Below, piece after piece: positions 1 to 8,990 of a DNA stretch of 64,000 bases. The translations under genes were made by a program, and so were the position numbers. The notes beneath the pieces are model-generated. The model did not search any database. It was not told the DNA's origin and was given only the letters and a program-made list of their open reading frames with translations. Within the stretch, counting starts at the first letter, position 1, and each line of letters starts with the position of its first letter. This DNA is from Rubripirellula lacrimiformis (GTDB lineage Bacteria; Planctomycetota; Planctomycetia; Pirellulales; Pirellulaceae): assembly GCF_007741535.1 (NCBI RefSeq), contig NZ_CP036525.1, positions 4,402,001-4,466,000 on the forward strand, in the 5' to 3' direction.

Positions 1-250
1 TTTGTTCCCAATTTTCAAACAGCAACACACCTTGGGAAGTTTGCAACTGCTTGCAAGTGCCACGCTGCCATGATCCGTCCGGGAACAGATCCGCCAATGA
101 ATCGTCACCTCGCCTGACCGCCGACTGTTTCAGCGCGATCGATTCCACTTCGGGTGGCTGCATGAACGGCGACAGCGCGTTCTGGTAGACAACCGAAGAT
201 GCCAACAGAAAGACGAATGCCGATAGATAGTGTGTCAGTGAATGAATCAT
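1..250 (-). CDS. Membrane-anchored LptC-like protein, 3' end outside window (partial)
   Basis: An open frame starts at ATG 250 and runs off the left edge, so about 83 N-terminal residues are visible. A GGAGTC element lies just upstream of the ATG. The first residues contain a single hydrophobic helix (roughly residues 8-22), then a soluble segment with PPEVESIALK and a later stretch ending at GVLLFENWEQ. The gene follows kdsC by 30 bases on the same strand. In many Gram-negative genomes the gene after kdsC is lptC, an inner-membrane-anchored LPS transport protein; the single N-terminal helix and position fit this. The assignment rests on synteny, because the diagnostic OstA/LptC beta-jellyroll lies outside the window. 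Confidence 0.6.
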   Translation of the reverse strand, partial: MIHSLTHYLSAFVFLLASSVVYQNALSPFMQPPEVESIALKQSAVRRGDDSLADLFPDGSWQRGTCKQLQTSQGVLLFENWEQ

Positions 251-280
251 GGTGACTCCGATTCAACGCGATAGCCGTTT

Positions 281-814
281 CTAGGCTGTACGTCGAACGT
301 GTTCCTCCCATCGTCCGCCAGCTCGCAACAATCGTTCGATCAATTCACGCAGAACGCCCTCGCCGCCAAGACCCTGCAGATTCCAATCAGCGGTTTCGCG
401 AACGTCACGTGCTGCGTCCGCCGGTGCAACCGATAGTCCCACCTGTTGCATCACGGGGACGTCCGGCAGATCGTCGCCGATGTAACAAACTTGGTCGGCG
501 GTGCAGCCCAACGAAGCCATCATTTCAATGGCGGCGGGCCACTTGTCTTCGTACCCTTGCTTGACCGCTGTGATCCCCAGTTCTTTGGCACGACGATCCA
601 CCATTGGACTGGTTCGTGCGGTCAGGATCCCAAAGGCAAATCCAGACTGCATCCACAACTTGATCCCCAACCCATCACGAACGTGAAAACGCTTTGTTTC
701 TAGCCCAGCGGCGTCGTAGATGATTCGTCCGTCGGTCATCACACCGTCGACATCCGACAAGATGCAGCGGATGTTCGCAGCATGATCGGCGTCGCTGCGC
801 TGATTCGAATTCAT
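281..814 (-). CDS. kdsC: 3-deoxy-D-manno-octulosonate 8-phosphate phosphatase (KdsC, HAD family)
   Basis: KdsC hydrolyses KDO-8-phosphate to KDO in the cytoplasm, a step in lipid A-core biosynthesis. The 177-residue length fits the capless HAD subfamily that forms tetramers. HAD motif I is DVDGVMTDG, with nucleophile D21 and D23. Motif II is T65 in LTART, motif III is K91 in YEDKW, and motif IV is GDDLPDVP around D114-D118. The gene follows kdsD on the same strand with a 63-base gap, and an LptC-like gene follows it. The start is the ATG giving the usual short leader before motif I. All catalytic residues are present. Confidence 0.93.
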   Translation of the reverse strand: MNSNQRSDADHAANIRCILSDVDGVMTDGRIIYDAAGLETKRFHVRDGLGIKLWMQSGFAFGILTARTSPMVDRRAKELGITAVKQGYEDKWPAAIEMMASLGCTADQVCYIGDDLPDVPVMQQVGLSVAPADAARDVRETADWNLQGLGGEGVLRELIERLLRAGGRWEEHVRRTA

Positions 815-877
815 CGAGTGCTTATCGCGTGTGGAAGGGAATAGAGTGGGGATGGTCGGTGAATGCTGAATTGCAGA

Positions 878-1957
878 CTAAAGTTTCAAAATCTTGGATG
901 AATCGTCATCGGACAACGCCACGATGTCCGTGATGTCGATCATCCCGATCGGGCGATGGTCATGGTCGATGACGGGCAGTTCGCTGATCCGCCGATGGGA
1001 CATGACCGCCATCGCTTCTTGCAACAGCGACTCGGTCGTGGTCGTCGTGGGCTGCTTGGTCATTCGAGTGGCGATTGGTTGATCCAGCGATGCGTCGTCG
1101 CGTCGCCCCAACAATCGAGCCAGATCGCTGTCGGTAAACAATCCCGAAAGCCTGCCATCGGCGTCGGTCAGCATGATCGCGCCGGTACGGCGTCCCTGTG
1201 GCTTGGATCCGTCTTCGTTTTTACCAATCATGGCGTCGCGAATGGTGGTCTGATCGCTGCATACTCGGCACGAATCGATGTCTCGCATCACCTGGTCAAC
1301 GGTAGCCAGTTTGCGGCCTAACGATCCACCGGGATGGAATCGAGCGAAGTCTTGAGGCGTAAAGTTCCGCAGTGAACTCGCCAGCATCGCGACCGCATCA
1401 CCGACGGCCATCATCACCGCCGTGCTGCTGGTGGGCGCCAATCCGTTGGGACAGGCTTCGTCGTGACGCCCGATCGCGACCACGCAATCGGCGGCCACCG
1501 CAAGTGGATTGTCGTCGCTAGCCGTGATGGCGATCAGACCGGCGCTATTTTCAGCCAAGTGTGCCGCGATTCGCACCACCTCTTCGCTGCGGCCCGAATT
1601 GCTAAGTGCCCACACGATGTCCCCCGGTCGAACCCGGCCCAGGTCACCGTGAATGGCTTCGGATGGGTGCAAAAAGTGAGCGGGAGTGCCTGTGCTGGCT
1701 AGGGTGGCAACCAGTTTCTGGCCCACCAGACCGGCCTTCCCCACCCCCGTGACCATGACACATCCTTCGCAGTTCGCCGTCATTTCAGCCGCTCGAACCG
1801 CTTCGATCGACAGCGACGAGGCGGCGGACAGAATCGCATGCCCTTCGGCCGACGCAACCTTCCGCAGCCAACCCAATCGTTCGAACAGCGACGTCCCTGG
1901 ATGCGATTGCAGCGCAGGAGTGCGTGCCGATGATGAAGATCTAGCAGGAACAGACAC
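878..1957 (-). CDS. kdsD: Arabinose-5-phosphate isomerase (KdsD/KpsF), SIS-CBS-CBS
   Basis: The enzyme interconverts ribulose-5-phosphate and arabinose-5-phosphate, the first step of KDO synthesis. A sugar isomerase (SIS) fold spans about residues 45-180, with GVGKAG near residue 71 and SNSGRSEE near 119. Two CBS domains follow at about 215-275 and 290-350, ending in MIDITDIVAL. The 359 residues are about 30 longer at the N-terminus than E. coli KdsD (328). The GTG start at 1957 is supported by AAGGAAGG 7-8 bases upstream. The gene is first in a kdsD-kdsC-lptC-like group. The SIS-CBS-CBS order and the neighbouring kdsC favour KdsD over the sugar-alcohol paralogue GutQ. Confidence 0.92.
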   Translation of the reverse strand: MSVPARSSSSARTPALQSHPGTSLFERLGWLRKVASAEGHAILSAASSLSIEAVRAAEMTANCEGCVMVTGVGKAGLVGQKLVATLASTGTPAHFLHPSEAIHGDLGRVRPGDIVWALSNSGRSEEVVRIAAHLAENSAGLIAITASDDNPLAVAADCVVAIGRHDEACPNGLAPTSSTAVMMAVGDAVAMLASSLRNFTPQDFARFHPGGSLGRKLATVDQVMRDIDSCRVCSDQTTIRDAMIGKNEDGSKPQGRRTGAIMLTDADGRLSGLFTDSDLARLLGRRDDASLDQPIATRMTKQPTTTTTESLLQEAMAVMSHRRISELPVIDHDHRPIGMIDITDIVALSDDDSSKILKL

Positions 1958-2302
1958 GTTGGGACCTTCCTTGGTACACCTGCGAAACAGTATTTGCCGG
2001 CAAAATCCAGTTCCCGGCGCAGTAACCGCCGAGGTTACCTAAAAACCCCCGGTCAAGACAACGCTAAAGTCCGGCCATCCATCGCGTTGCGAAAGGCCTG
2101 CTGATTTCCTCCCGTTCCAAAGTTGAATGTTATCCGTTTGCGAGATCGTGGACTGCTGATTCGGTTGTCCGACACGCGCGCAGGGGACTCGCTTCCTCCC
2201 CTCGCATGCGATTAGGGCTGTGTTTGCAACGCTACTTTCTCAGCAACGACTATTTCAGCTTGCCGTGAGACCACCGGGCAAATAGCGGGATTCCCGGCCG
2301 CT
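1958..2302. other. Intergenic region upstream of kdsD, no gene seen
   Basis: About 345 bases carry the kdsD leader, with the Shine-Dalgarno-like AAGGAAGG at roughly 1965-1973. Open frames here are short and resemble no known protein. No confident promoter or terminator was identified. Confidence 0.4.
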
Positions 2303-2718
2303 CACGAGAGCGTCCAGCTTACGACAGCCTCGGAGAGGCGAAGGTCGCGCCCCCTCACCCCAACCCTCTCCCCCACGTTGAACGCGAGTGGAACTCGCGT
2401 TCAACGTGGGGGAGAGGGGGCAAAACGCGGGGGAGACGGTGCAGCGCGGGGGAGAGGGGGCAAAACGAGGTGGAAACGGGGCAACGCGGCGGAGACGGGG
2501 CAGCGCGAGGGAGAGATGGCAAAACGAGGTGGGAGACACTGCAGGTGGTTGGTTTTCCTTTGCCCCCTCTCCCCCTGGATAATCGAAGTGGAGCTTCGAT
2601 TATCCAGGGGGAGAGGGATGGGGTGAGGGGGCGGTGGTAACGCTGAATCCGCGGTGCCCGCCCACTCGGCAGGATGTTCTTGCCTCTCCGAGGCTGCCGT
2701 AAGTCGGACGCTCTCTTA
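2303..2718. repeat. Composite palindromic intergenic element with internal tandem repeats
   Basis: The outer arms are a roughly 33-bp imperfect inverted repeat, left at about 2304-2338 and right at about 2682-2717, built on GAGAGCGTCC and CCTCGGAGAGGC. Two perfect or near-perfect palindromes sit inside: one at about 2366-2419, centred on GAGTGGAACTC, and one at about 2562-2617, centred on GAAGTGGAGCTTC. Both are flanked by CCCTCTCCCC-type sequence. Between them, about 2409-2535, lie degenerate tandem units of 19 and 21 bases of the type GGGGGAGA plus a GCAAAACG or GCAGCGC tail. It resembles REP/MITE-like intergenic elements and carries no transposase. Short frames through it are compositional. 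Confidence 0.75.
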
Positions 2719-2987
2719 CGCGTCGGGGCTCACTAATCAACAAACCGTTGACGAGTTCCGCTGCGTACACCGTCCCAAACGTGGGAATTGAACGTCGTTC
2801 GCCGTTGTGCCGACAGCTGACGAGCTTGGATTCGTCAATTTTGATGGCGACTGGAAGGGTGCACGCAATCACAGGTGCAACCGCCGATAATGCGAATCGC
2901 ACAGTTGATGGCCTGCCCAACGCATGGTTCGCAACACAACCCCCTCCGCCGGGTGGACTCGGCAGTCCCATCCGGTACGATGGCCCC

Positions 2988-3278
2988 ATGGACGATGTCA
3001 CGCAAATTCTAGAACAGATCGAACGGGGCGACCCCACGGCGCCGGATCAGTTGATGCCGTTGGTTTATAGCGAGCTGCGTCGGTTGGCGGCCGCTAAGAT
3101 TGCTCGCGAGTCTGCTGGCCACACGCTTCAAGCCACAGCATTGGTCCATGAAGCCTATGTCCGGCTGGTGGGCAGCGTCCCGGACCGTTCGTTCAGCGAT
3201 CGTCGACATTTCTTTGCCGCCGCTGCAACCGCCATGAAACGCATTTTGGTGGATCGAGCCAGAGCCCAATACCGCTAA
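2988..3278 (+). pseudogene. ECF RNA polymerase sigma factor, truncated by an IS4-family insertion
   Basis: From ATG 2988 the frame encodes 96 residues that match the N-terminal half of planctomycete/acidobacterial ECF sigma factors (the TIGR02999/PF07638 type). The visible sequence includes QLMPLVYSELRRLAA, then GHTLQATALVHEAYVRL of region 2, then HFFAAAATAMKRILVDRAR. Such proteins are usually about 180-190 residues with a C-terminal region 4 helix-turn-helix. Here the frame stops at TAA 3276-3278 inside the left terminal repeat of the transposon. Region 4 is not found on the far side of the element, where an unrelated intergenic repeat begins. The gene is very probably inactive. The frame is open further upstream, but that part does not look like sigma factor. 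Confidence 0.8.
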
Positions 3279-4736
3279 ATTAGCAGCTTGACGGCGTCGG
3301 GGAATTTCTTCTCGAGCTTCGGCCGTTTTCGGTGTTCAGGCTGTGCTTTGGGCCATTTGCTTTGCGTTTTTTTGATTACTCGCGGATTGATTCGATTGCG
3401 ACGTTCGGGCAAGACTTCTTCGCTGATTTCGGCGATCAAGTTTTCACGCCACTGCTTGATCCCTCGATCGATGCGAGGAGCCTCGGGGAGGCGAACGCGG
3501 AGAATTTTCAACGCACCAGTAAATGAGATTCGACGCGGCGCGCCTGTCGCCTGCGAAGCCGCTTCGAACATCGTTTTGCGAACGACGAAGTGTGCCGTTA
3601 GCAGGCCATAGACTTCTTGGATCACACCCGCTGGACTCTGGCTGCGAAGCGTCGCGGCAGTGCGTGCACGAATCTTGATCTCGTCAATCGCGATCTCCTC
3701 TTCCCAACGCTCGTGATACAGTTCGATCAACACCGTCGCGGGATGTTCCAATGGATCAAGCATGGAGGTGACCAAGCGATGAACTTCATTGTGTCCGACA
3801 CGTTGCGGGTCATCCAAGGTGTACTCGATGACGCGAATGGTGGTTCCGTTTCGATCGTGAATTCGTTCGTAGTCGGTGTCGTAAATCTTTGCCAAGTAAG
3901 ATCCATCACGCAGCGTCTCGATCGGCTTGAGAATGCGTGAGACTTTCGATCGACCGAGGAAGTGTGATTTCCGTTCCAAGACGATTTTTACCAGTTTTGT
4001 GGCGAAAAAACCGATGTCAAAAGTCAACAAAGAGTCCGCAGGAAGGCTGCGATAAACGTGCTTGGCCAGTGTGACTTCCCCATAGCGAATCGGCTTGGCA
4101 AGGAATTCGAAGAAGACATGCGAACCGACTTCGCAAAGCGCCACGATCCGGACCTGGGGAAAGGCTCCCAGTGAAGAACCGTTCTTGGGTTTTCCAAAGG
4201 CCCGGCAGTTTGCTTCGCTGTCGGGTAAGTCCAAGACGAAACCATCGACGGCGACCAATCGCAAGCCATGGTAAAAAGCACCGCGAGTCGTTTCGTCACA
4301 AAGGCACTTCACGACACTGCGGTACACTTCGGCGAGCACTGGAATTCCAAGCTTGGTTCTTGCCAGAGTCAAGGCACTCCGAGTCGGTGTCGCATTCTTG
4401 GCGAATCGGTGCAGTGACTTAAAGACTTGTCGGTACGAATCATCGCCAAAGATCCCCAGTGCGATGGTGAACCAGACCATCATGGGAGCCGGGCATTTTG
4501 AACACTTCCTCCGGCCAGGATTGCCCTTGCCAATGATCGCATTGACCTTGCGTTTTGAGATGATTTTCTTGAGGCATCGGATCCGCTCGCTAACGGGCTG
4601 ACTCGTAAATTTGGCTTGCTCTGAACCACAAAAATCGCCAAGCTCTTTCATCGCAGCCTCCTTGCTGGGTGATGTATTTCAACACCACGATCCTGGCAGG
4701 GAGGCTCGATTTTTGGAGCGCTAATTTAGCGGTATT
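3268..4736. mobile_element. IS4-family insertion sequence, ~1.47 kb
   Basis: One transposase gene lies between 17-bp perfect inverted ends: AATACCGCTAAATTAGC at 3268-3284 and its reverse complement at 4720-4736. The end sequence is itself near-palindromic (GCTAAATTAGC), so the exact boundary is uncertain by a few bases. No direct target duplication is visible: the left flank is the sigma factor coding sequence and the right flank is an intergenic repeat. A possible stem, CAGCCTCC with GGAGGCT, lies upstream of the transposase at about 4653-4709. The missing duplication together with the lost sigma 3' half suggests an adjacent deletion or recombination after insertion. Confidence 0.8.
3275..4651 (-). 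CDS. IS4-family transposase
   Basis: This 458-residue DDE transposase catalyses excision and insertion of the element. An N-terminal IS4-type domain (about residues 20-110) precedes the catalytic core. The first aspartate lies in AVDGFVLDLP and the second in LTFDIGFFA. The IS4 signature Y-x2-R-x3-E-x6-K reads YHERWEEEIAIDEIK, giving the catalytic glutamate. The C-terminus is basic. The stop codon TAG at 3275-3277 lies within the left terminal repeat, so the gene nearly fills the element. No frameshift or internal stop is seen, so it may still be active. Confidence 0.9.
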   Translation of the reverse strand: MKELGDFCGSEQAKFTSQPVSERIRCLKKIISKRKVNAIIGKGNPGRRKCSKCPAPMMVWFTIALGIFGDDSYRQVFKSLHRFAKNATPTRSALTLARTKLGIPVLAEVYRSVVKCLCDETTRGAFYHGLRLVAVDGFVLDLPDSEANCRAFGKPKNGSSLGAFPQVRIVALCEVGSHVFFEFLAKPIRYGEVTLAKHVYRSLPADSLLTFDIGFFATKLVKIVLERKSHFLGRSKVSRILKPIETLRDGSYLAKIYDTDYERIHDRNGTTIRVIEYTLDDPQRVGHNEVHRLVTSMLDPLEHPATVLIELYHERWEEEIAIDEIKIRARTAATLRSQSPAGVIQEVYGLLTAHFVVRKTMFEAASQATGAPRRISFTGALKILRVRLPEAPRIDRGIKQWRENLIAEISEEVLPERRNRINPRVIKKTQSKWPKAQPEHRKRPKLEKKFPDAVKLLI

Positions 4737-4932
4737 AGGCTTCAGCCGGTACTACGAACAATGACAATGCAGCCCGCACCAGCCGACCGCACCCACGAAC
4801 CGGCCTCTCCCGTTGGGACCTTCCACTCACTCGTCCGCTCCGTTCGTAGTACCGGCTTCAGCCGGCTTTTCTGCACTCAGTCAGGTCCGATCCCCCAACC
4901 CGATTCCGGCTGAAGCCGGTACTTCGAACAGA
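4737..4932. repeat. Three copies of a CCGGCTGAAGCCGGTACT intergenic repeat
   Basis: Copies of a short palindromic motif, GGCTTCAGCCGG joined to TACTACGAAC or its variant TACTTCGAAC, occur at about 4738-4762, 4844-4869 (inverted) and 4904-4930. CCGGCTGAAGCCGG is self-complementary and can form a hairpin. The cluster fills the space between the IS4 element and the end of the LEPR-XLL/cohesin gene. It may act as a transcription or mRNA boundary, but that is inference. Confidence 0.65.
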
Positions 4933-4947
4933 TGTTGCCCGTGGCCG

Positions 4948-6528
4948 CTACTGTGAATCGCTCTGTTTTCGATGGCTGTCGTCGAAGCCTACGATGGAGT
5001 TGTCCGACGTAGAATCTGGTGCGGGGAGACTTGTCCGTTGATCCAAGATCGCTTCTCGCAATCGACGGAACAACTCTGCTTGCGGCCAGTCAACATGGTT
5101 CGCGACCTCCTCGGCCGTTTCTAACCTTCGCAGTTCCGCTGACTTGCCACGCGGTTCCCAGGTTTGCGAGCGAGAGCGAAATGCAGAGTCCGCTACATCC
5201 CTGGACTGCGGGCGATCGCTCGGTTGCCACGATCGGTAGGCAGGACTGGTAAACCAGACCGAGATATCGGCCAAGCCGGCATCGATCACCGATGGAAAAC
5301 TTGCATCGTCTTGATCGCGGACGCCATTCGACTGGGGAGAGTCAGGGGACGATTGCAAGCGAAGTGAGCGGAAACTCAATTCAAACAGCGACACACTGAA
5401 TTCGTCGTCAAGCATCTTCAGGTCGTAGTGACGCCAGAAACGATCGCTGTCCTCGAGTTCCTCCGATCGGGTCTCTAAATCAAAATCAGATAAACCCGCA
5501 GCACCATCGTTTGCCCGCTTTCGCCCATCGTCATCAAGGACGCCAACGTCCTTCAGCGGTGCGTCTTCAGAGGATTCGTGTCGATCATCCTCGTCGGGAT
5601 CCTCGTCCATCGATCGATGAATCAACGAAATCAAACGAGAAGAACTTGGTTCGAATCGTGCGAAAGGACCTGAATTAGCAATCGGCAGGTACGCTATCGG
5701 CACCAGATCGATTGGATCCTTGGACGTGATCCCAATCAGGTCGATCGCGGGTACATCCAAGCGGGACTGCCCAATGTTCAAAACCAATGGATCAAAACGG
5801 ACACTGCTGGCCGGCACTGGAAAATCGCTTCCAAAGGCAAGGAATGACTCCGAATCTGGATCGACAACCGGCGTGATAGAGACATCGCCTGGTTGAATGA
5901 CACGAAAGGGAACCGTTGCCAACAAGAACTCGCCCTGACCATTGGTCGCCGTTTCGTTGGACGCCGGATTTTCAAATTGCCAGACAAGTCCGCCCACATC
6001 ACGCAACAAACCTGCCTGGTTGGCATCGAGACGCGCCGAGCCCCAAAAGCGATCATGGACCGAGATCTGTTCCACCAATGGCTCCACCATGTGGGGATCG
6101 TAAGAGAGATCAAGTTTAGCCTGAAACAAACCACTGACGCCGTTGGCGTACGGAACGATGCCGTCGACGGAAGCGGAACTGCGAACGAATACGTTGACAT
6201 CGATCGTATCGCCAAGGTCCCATCGCGCATCGCCAGCATCTAGCCGCAGACGAATCACTTCGGCGTCTCGTTCAGCTCCCGATGTTTGCAGATCGGACCC
6301 TGATCGCTCAACGTCGACTTGCGTCGTTTCCCCCACGAGTTGCTGATCCGGATCGCTCAGATCGGCTAACAGATCAGCAAGATAGCTGAGGTCCAGATTC
6401 GATTCCGCCGTTAGTGGCAACCGGAGTTCAAGCCGTTCGAAGTTCATTCGCCTAAATCGCGTTGCCACGCCACATTTGGTCGACGGTCGGATTCTCATGG
6501 AGCGCCCCCGCATTGGCTTCAGTATCAT
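4948..6528 (-). CDS. Secreted/surface protein with LEPR-XLL-like N-terminus and cohesin-like domain
   Basis: A 526-residue protein of unknown function. The N-terminus is arginine-rich and carries NFERLELRLPLTAE (about residues 29-42), like the planctomycete LEPR-XLL motif near the N-terminus of large surface proteins. Residues about 80-250 resemble a cohesin-like beta-sandwich, with IDVNVFVRSS, GLFQAKLDLSYDP and LATVPFRVIQPGDVSI. The rest is acidic and low in recognisable domains (DEDPDEDDRHE, near residue 315). The start ATG overlaps the stop of the upstream kinase gene by 4 bases (ATGA, 6525-6528). The protein is therefore third in a sigma-kinase-cohesin operon and may be the exported effector of that module. 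A later start at residue 6 or 11 is possible. Confidence 0.7.
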   Translation of the reverse strand: MILKPMRGRSMRIRPSTKCGVATRFRRMNFERLELRLPLTAESNLDLSYLADLLADLSDPDQQLVGETTQVDVERSGSDLQTSGAERDAEVIRLRLDAGDARWDLGDTIDVNVFVRSSASVDGIVPYANGVSGLFQAKLDLSYDPHMVEPLVEQISVHDRFWGSARLDANQAGLLRDVGGLVWQFENPASNETATNGQGEFLLATVPFRVIQPGDVSITPVVDPDSESFLAFGSDFPVPASSVRFDPLVLNIGQSRLDVPAIDLIGITSKDPIDLVPIAYLPIANSGPFARFEPSSSRLISLIHRSMDEDPDEDDRHESSEDAPLKDVGVLDDDGRKRANDGAAGLSDFDLETRSEELEDSDRFWRHYDLKMLDDEFSVSLFELSFRSLRLQSSPDSPQSNGVRDQDDASFPSVIDAGLADISVWFTSPAYRSWQPSDRPQSRDVADSAFRSRSQTWEPRGKSAELRRLETAEEVANHVDWPQAELFRRLREAILDQRTSLPAPDSTSDNSIVGFDDSHRKQSDSQ

Positions 6529-8990
6529 CTCATCCGCTCCACTCTTTTCATGTCTGCAATCGTCTGCCTCAGTAGTTCATTTCGGGCCACATCGAACGGC
6601 GTCGTATGTTGCTCGGGACCATCATCGAACTGTTTTTGAATGGTCACCGAACGATCGAAATATGCCAAGGCCCCGGGTTTGTCATCCACGATCGCATAGG
6701 CTCGCCCCAGGTTATGAAGCACACCTGCCAATGCGATGCGGTAATGGCCCGCTTGTTGATCCCGGCGGCAAAGTTCTGTCAAAGTAGCTTCGGCGGCTAA
6801 CAACCATTTCAATGCGTTTCGAGCATCCTTTAGGTTCAGCAGCAAGCGGCCCAGATCATTCTGTCTGGTCGCCAAATCGGACAAGAACAGACGATCGTTT
6901 TCGAAAGTTGGTCGGACCGTGTCCAGTAGTGCCAGCGATTCACGCAGATCGCTAGGGTCATGAGTAATCGCCGCTCGATTGGCCAAAGCTGTCGCTAGCA
7001 TCCATGTTGATCGGTCATCCGCCAATCCATTGTCCGTTTGCCTGTTACCGCGCAGTAGGTCAATCGTTTGATTGCAACTTTCCAGTGACTCCGGCTGACC
7101 ACGTGTCAAAAACGTCCATTGGCTGACTAGCATCGCACGAACAGCGACGGCATCTGAATCATCGTCGCCATCGTCCAGAACACGGAGGCCTCGCTGGATC
7201 AAATCCGCGGCCTGCCAGCGGTCCCCGGCTTGGATCATCGTCACCGCATAGTTTCCCAAGCTGCGTGCCAGCTCGGTACCGGACAGCCGAAGAATGGCTC
7301 GTTGGTACAGGTCGACAGCAATGTCCATCTCACCCGCCTCTGCCTTCAACACCGCTAGGTTGTTCCAGGTCAAGGCTTGTGTTTTCTGGCCAAGCGGCGA
7401 TAGCGACTCTGCATCGTCGAAGAGCCTTGCAGATGCCTGGTATGCCGAGATCGCATCTGCGTTTGCACCGATCTCGTCGATGATCTGACCGGCTTTGAAA
7501 TGGGTCACTGCGTTCTGTTCGATGAAGTGGCTGTCACCATCGATACGGTTGGCATAGTCCTGGTAGTACAGCAGCGTTTGTTTCAGCAGTTCGTGACGAA
7601 CGGCTTCGGCACCGGCGACATCTCGCAGCCTTTCCGCCGCAAGCAATCCAAACCGATCAAGTACTTCCTCCGACCTACGTAGGTTAGACTGCGAATCTTC
7701 AAGAGCTTGTTTGGTCCGTTGGTTGGCGATGGTTAGGCTGGCCATCACCGCCCACGATGCTGTGGTGGCAAACACCATCACCGTCGCAATGAAGGCACAA
7801 AATCGTCGATGCCGCATCAACCATTTCGCCGACCGATCTGCAATGGATCGTGGCTTGGCCATGATTGGCGTCCCACATTGAAAACGACGCAGGTCTTCGG
7901 CAAACCCCATCGCTGACTGATACCGATCAGCTACGTCGCGTGAGGTCGCTTTGGCGATGATCGTGTCCAGGTCGCGTGGAATCCATGCGATACGATCGCG
8001 AACATGAAAACAATCGGTCTGGTCACGGACCGTTTGGACATCGCCAACCGTTTCTCCGCCGATCGCACGCGATCCGCAAAGCAGCTCGAATAACGTCAGC
8101 CCTAGCGAATACACGTCGGTGCGTCCGTCCACGGGCTCGCCCGCCGCCTGCTGCGGGCTCATGTATGCCATCGTCCCGACGCGATCCCCCGTCTGCGTCA
8201 ACGATACGTCGCTCTGGCCGGTGGCCAAACGCGCGAGACCAAAATCAGTAACCCAAAGCCGATCGTCGCGGTCGACCATTAGATTGGATGGCTTTATGTC
8301 GCGATGAATGACGCCGCAGGAATGCGCATCTGCGATCGCTTCGGCCGCCTCAATGATCCAGCGAACACTGGATCCGATAAACGCAGCATGGTTCGTGTGA
8401 TCGCATGAAGGCTGCGAGCACCAGCTCGTCCGTTCAGCGACCACTCGATCAAGCGACTCGCCGTCGATCAGCTTCATGCATAGAAAGGCAGGCGTCCCGG
8501 CACCGGGGTCTGCGCCGATACGATAGATCGGAACGATCCCCGGATGATCCAGTCGGGCAGCCGCCTGAGCCTCGATCAGGAACCGAGCATGCGCCTTGCT
8601 GGACGTATCCATGGCCGCGGGGAAAACCTTCAATGCAACGCGGCGATCCAAAGACTGTTCGATCGCTTCGTAGACCACGCCAACCCCACCGTGGCCGATT
8701 CGACGCAAAATTTGGTATCCAGGAATCTGCGGCGTGTGGACCGGTACCCCACCGGAAAGAAGGGTTAGCGCATCAATCTGGCTGATCCCATCGCGAATTG
8801 CATCCGCTAATTCCGGATTCGATTCGCAAGCCAGTCGGCCCCATCGAACTCGGTCAAACGCCAAGTCTGATTCAACGCGATCGAGGTACTCTTCTAAAAG
8901 GGCCAGCAAACTATGGGACGCGGGCTCGCCCGAAAGCTGTTCAAAAGCATGAGGTCCCTCAAATGTCGAGCGAAGACGCAACTGACTCAT
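6525..8990 (-). CDS. Hanks-type Ser/Thr protein kinase with TM segment and C-terminal TPR-like region
   Basis: The start is ATG 8990, overlapping the sigma factor stop by 4 bases (ATGA), giving 821 residues. The kinase domain (about residues 92-370) shows the glycine loop IGHGGVGVVYEA, the lysine in VALKVF (about K121), the catalytic loop HRDIKPSNLM (about D231), TDFGLA (about D249) and MSPQQAAG. One transmembrane helix follows at about 396-419. The remaining ~400 residues are helical with TPR-like patterns such as AISAYQASARLF and ALKWLLAAEATL. This layout places the kinase in the cytoplasm with the repeats across the membrane. Planctomycete sigma-kinase pairs are thought to couple phosphorylation to ECF sigma activity; that role is inferred here. 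All catalytic residues are intact. Confidence 0.92.
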   Translation of the reverse strand: MSQLRLRSTFEGPHAFEQLSGEPASHSLLALLEEYLDRVESDLAFDRVRWGRLACESNPELADAIRDGISQIDALTLLSGGVPVHTPQIPGYQILRRIGHGGVGVVYEAIEQSLDRRVALKVFPAAMDTSSKAHARFLIEAQAAARLDHPGIVPIYRIGADPGAGTPAFLCMKLIDGESLDRVVAERTSWCSQPSCDHTNHAAFIGSSVRWIIEAAEAIADAHSCGVIHRDIKPSNLMVDRDDRLWVTDFGLARLATGQSDVSLTQTGDRVGTMAYMSPQQAAGEPVDGRTDVYSLGLTLFELLCGSRAIGGETVGDVQTVRDQTDCFHVRDRIAWIPRDLDTIIAKATSRDVADRYQSAMGFAEDLRRFQCGTPIMAKPRSIADRSAKWLMRHRRFCAFIATVMVFATTASWAVMASLTIANQRTKQALEDSQSNLRRSEEVLDRFGLLAAERLRDVAGAEAVRHELLKQTLLYYQDYANRIDGDSHFIEQNAVTHFKAGQIIDEIGANADAISAYQASARLFDDAESLSPLGQKTQALTWNNLAVLKAEAGEMDIAVDLYQRAILRLSGTELARSLGNYAVTMIQAGDRWQAADLIQRGLRVLDDGDDDSDAVAVRAMLVSQWTFLTRGQPESLESCNQTIDLLRGNRQTDNGLADDRSTWMLATALANRAAITHDPSDLRESLALLDTVRPTFENDRLFLSDLATRQNDLGRLLLNLKDARNALKWLLAAEATLTELCRRDQQAGHYRIALAGVLHNLGRAYAIVDDKPGALAYFDRSVTIQKQFDDGPEQHTTPFDVARNELLRQTIADMKRVERMR

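Noticed and set aside
2378-2626. Short frames within the 2.3-2.7 kb element
   Set aside because: They follow the purine-rich tandem repeats and palindromes and have no protein-like composition.
2748-2987. N-terminal extension of the truncated sigma factor
   Set aside because: The 80 residues before ATG 2988 do not resemble sigma region 2 leaders and overlap repeat-derived sequence.
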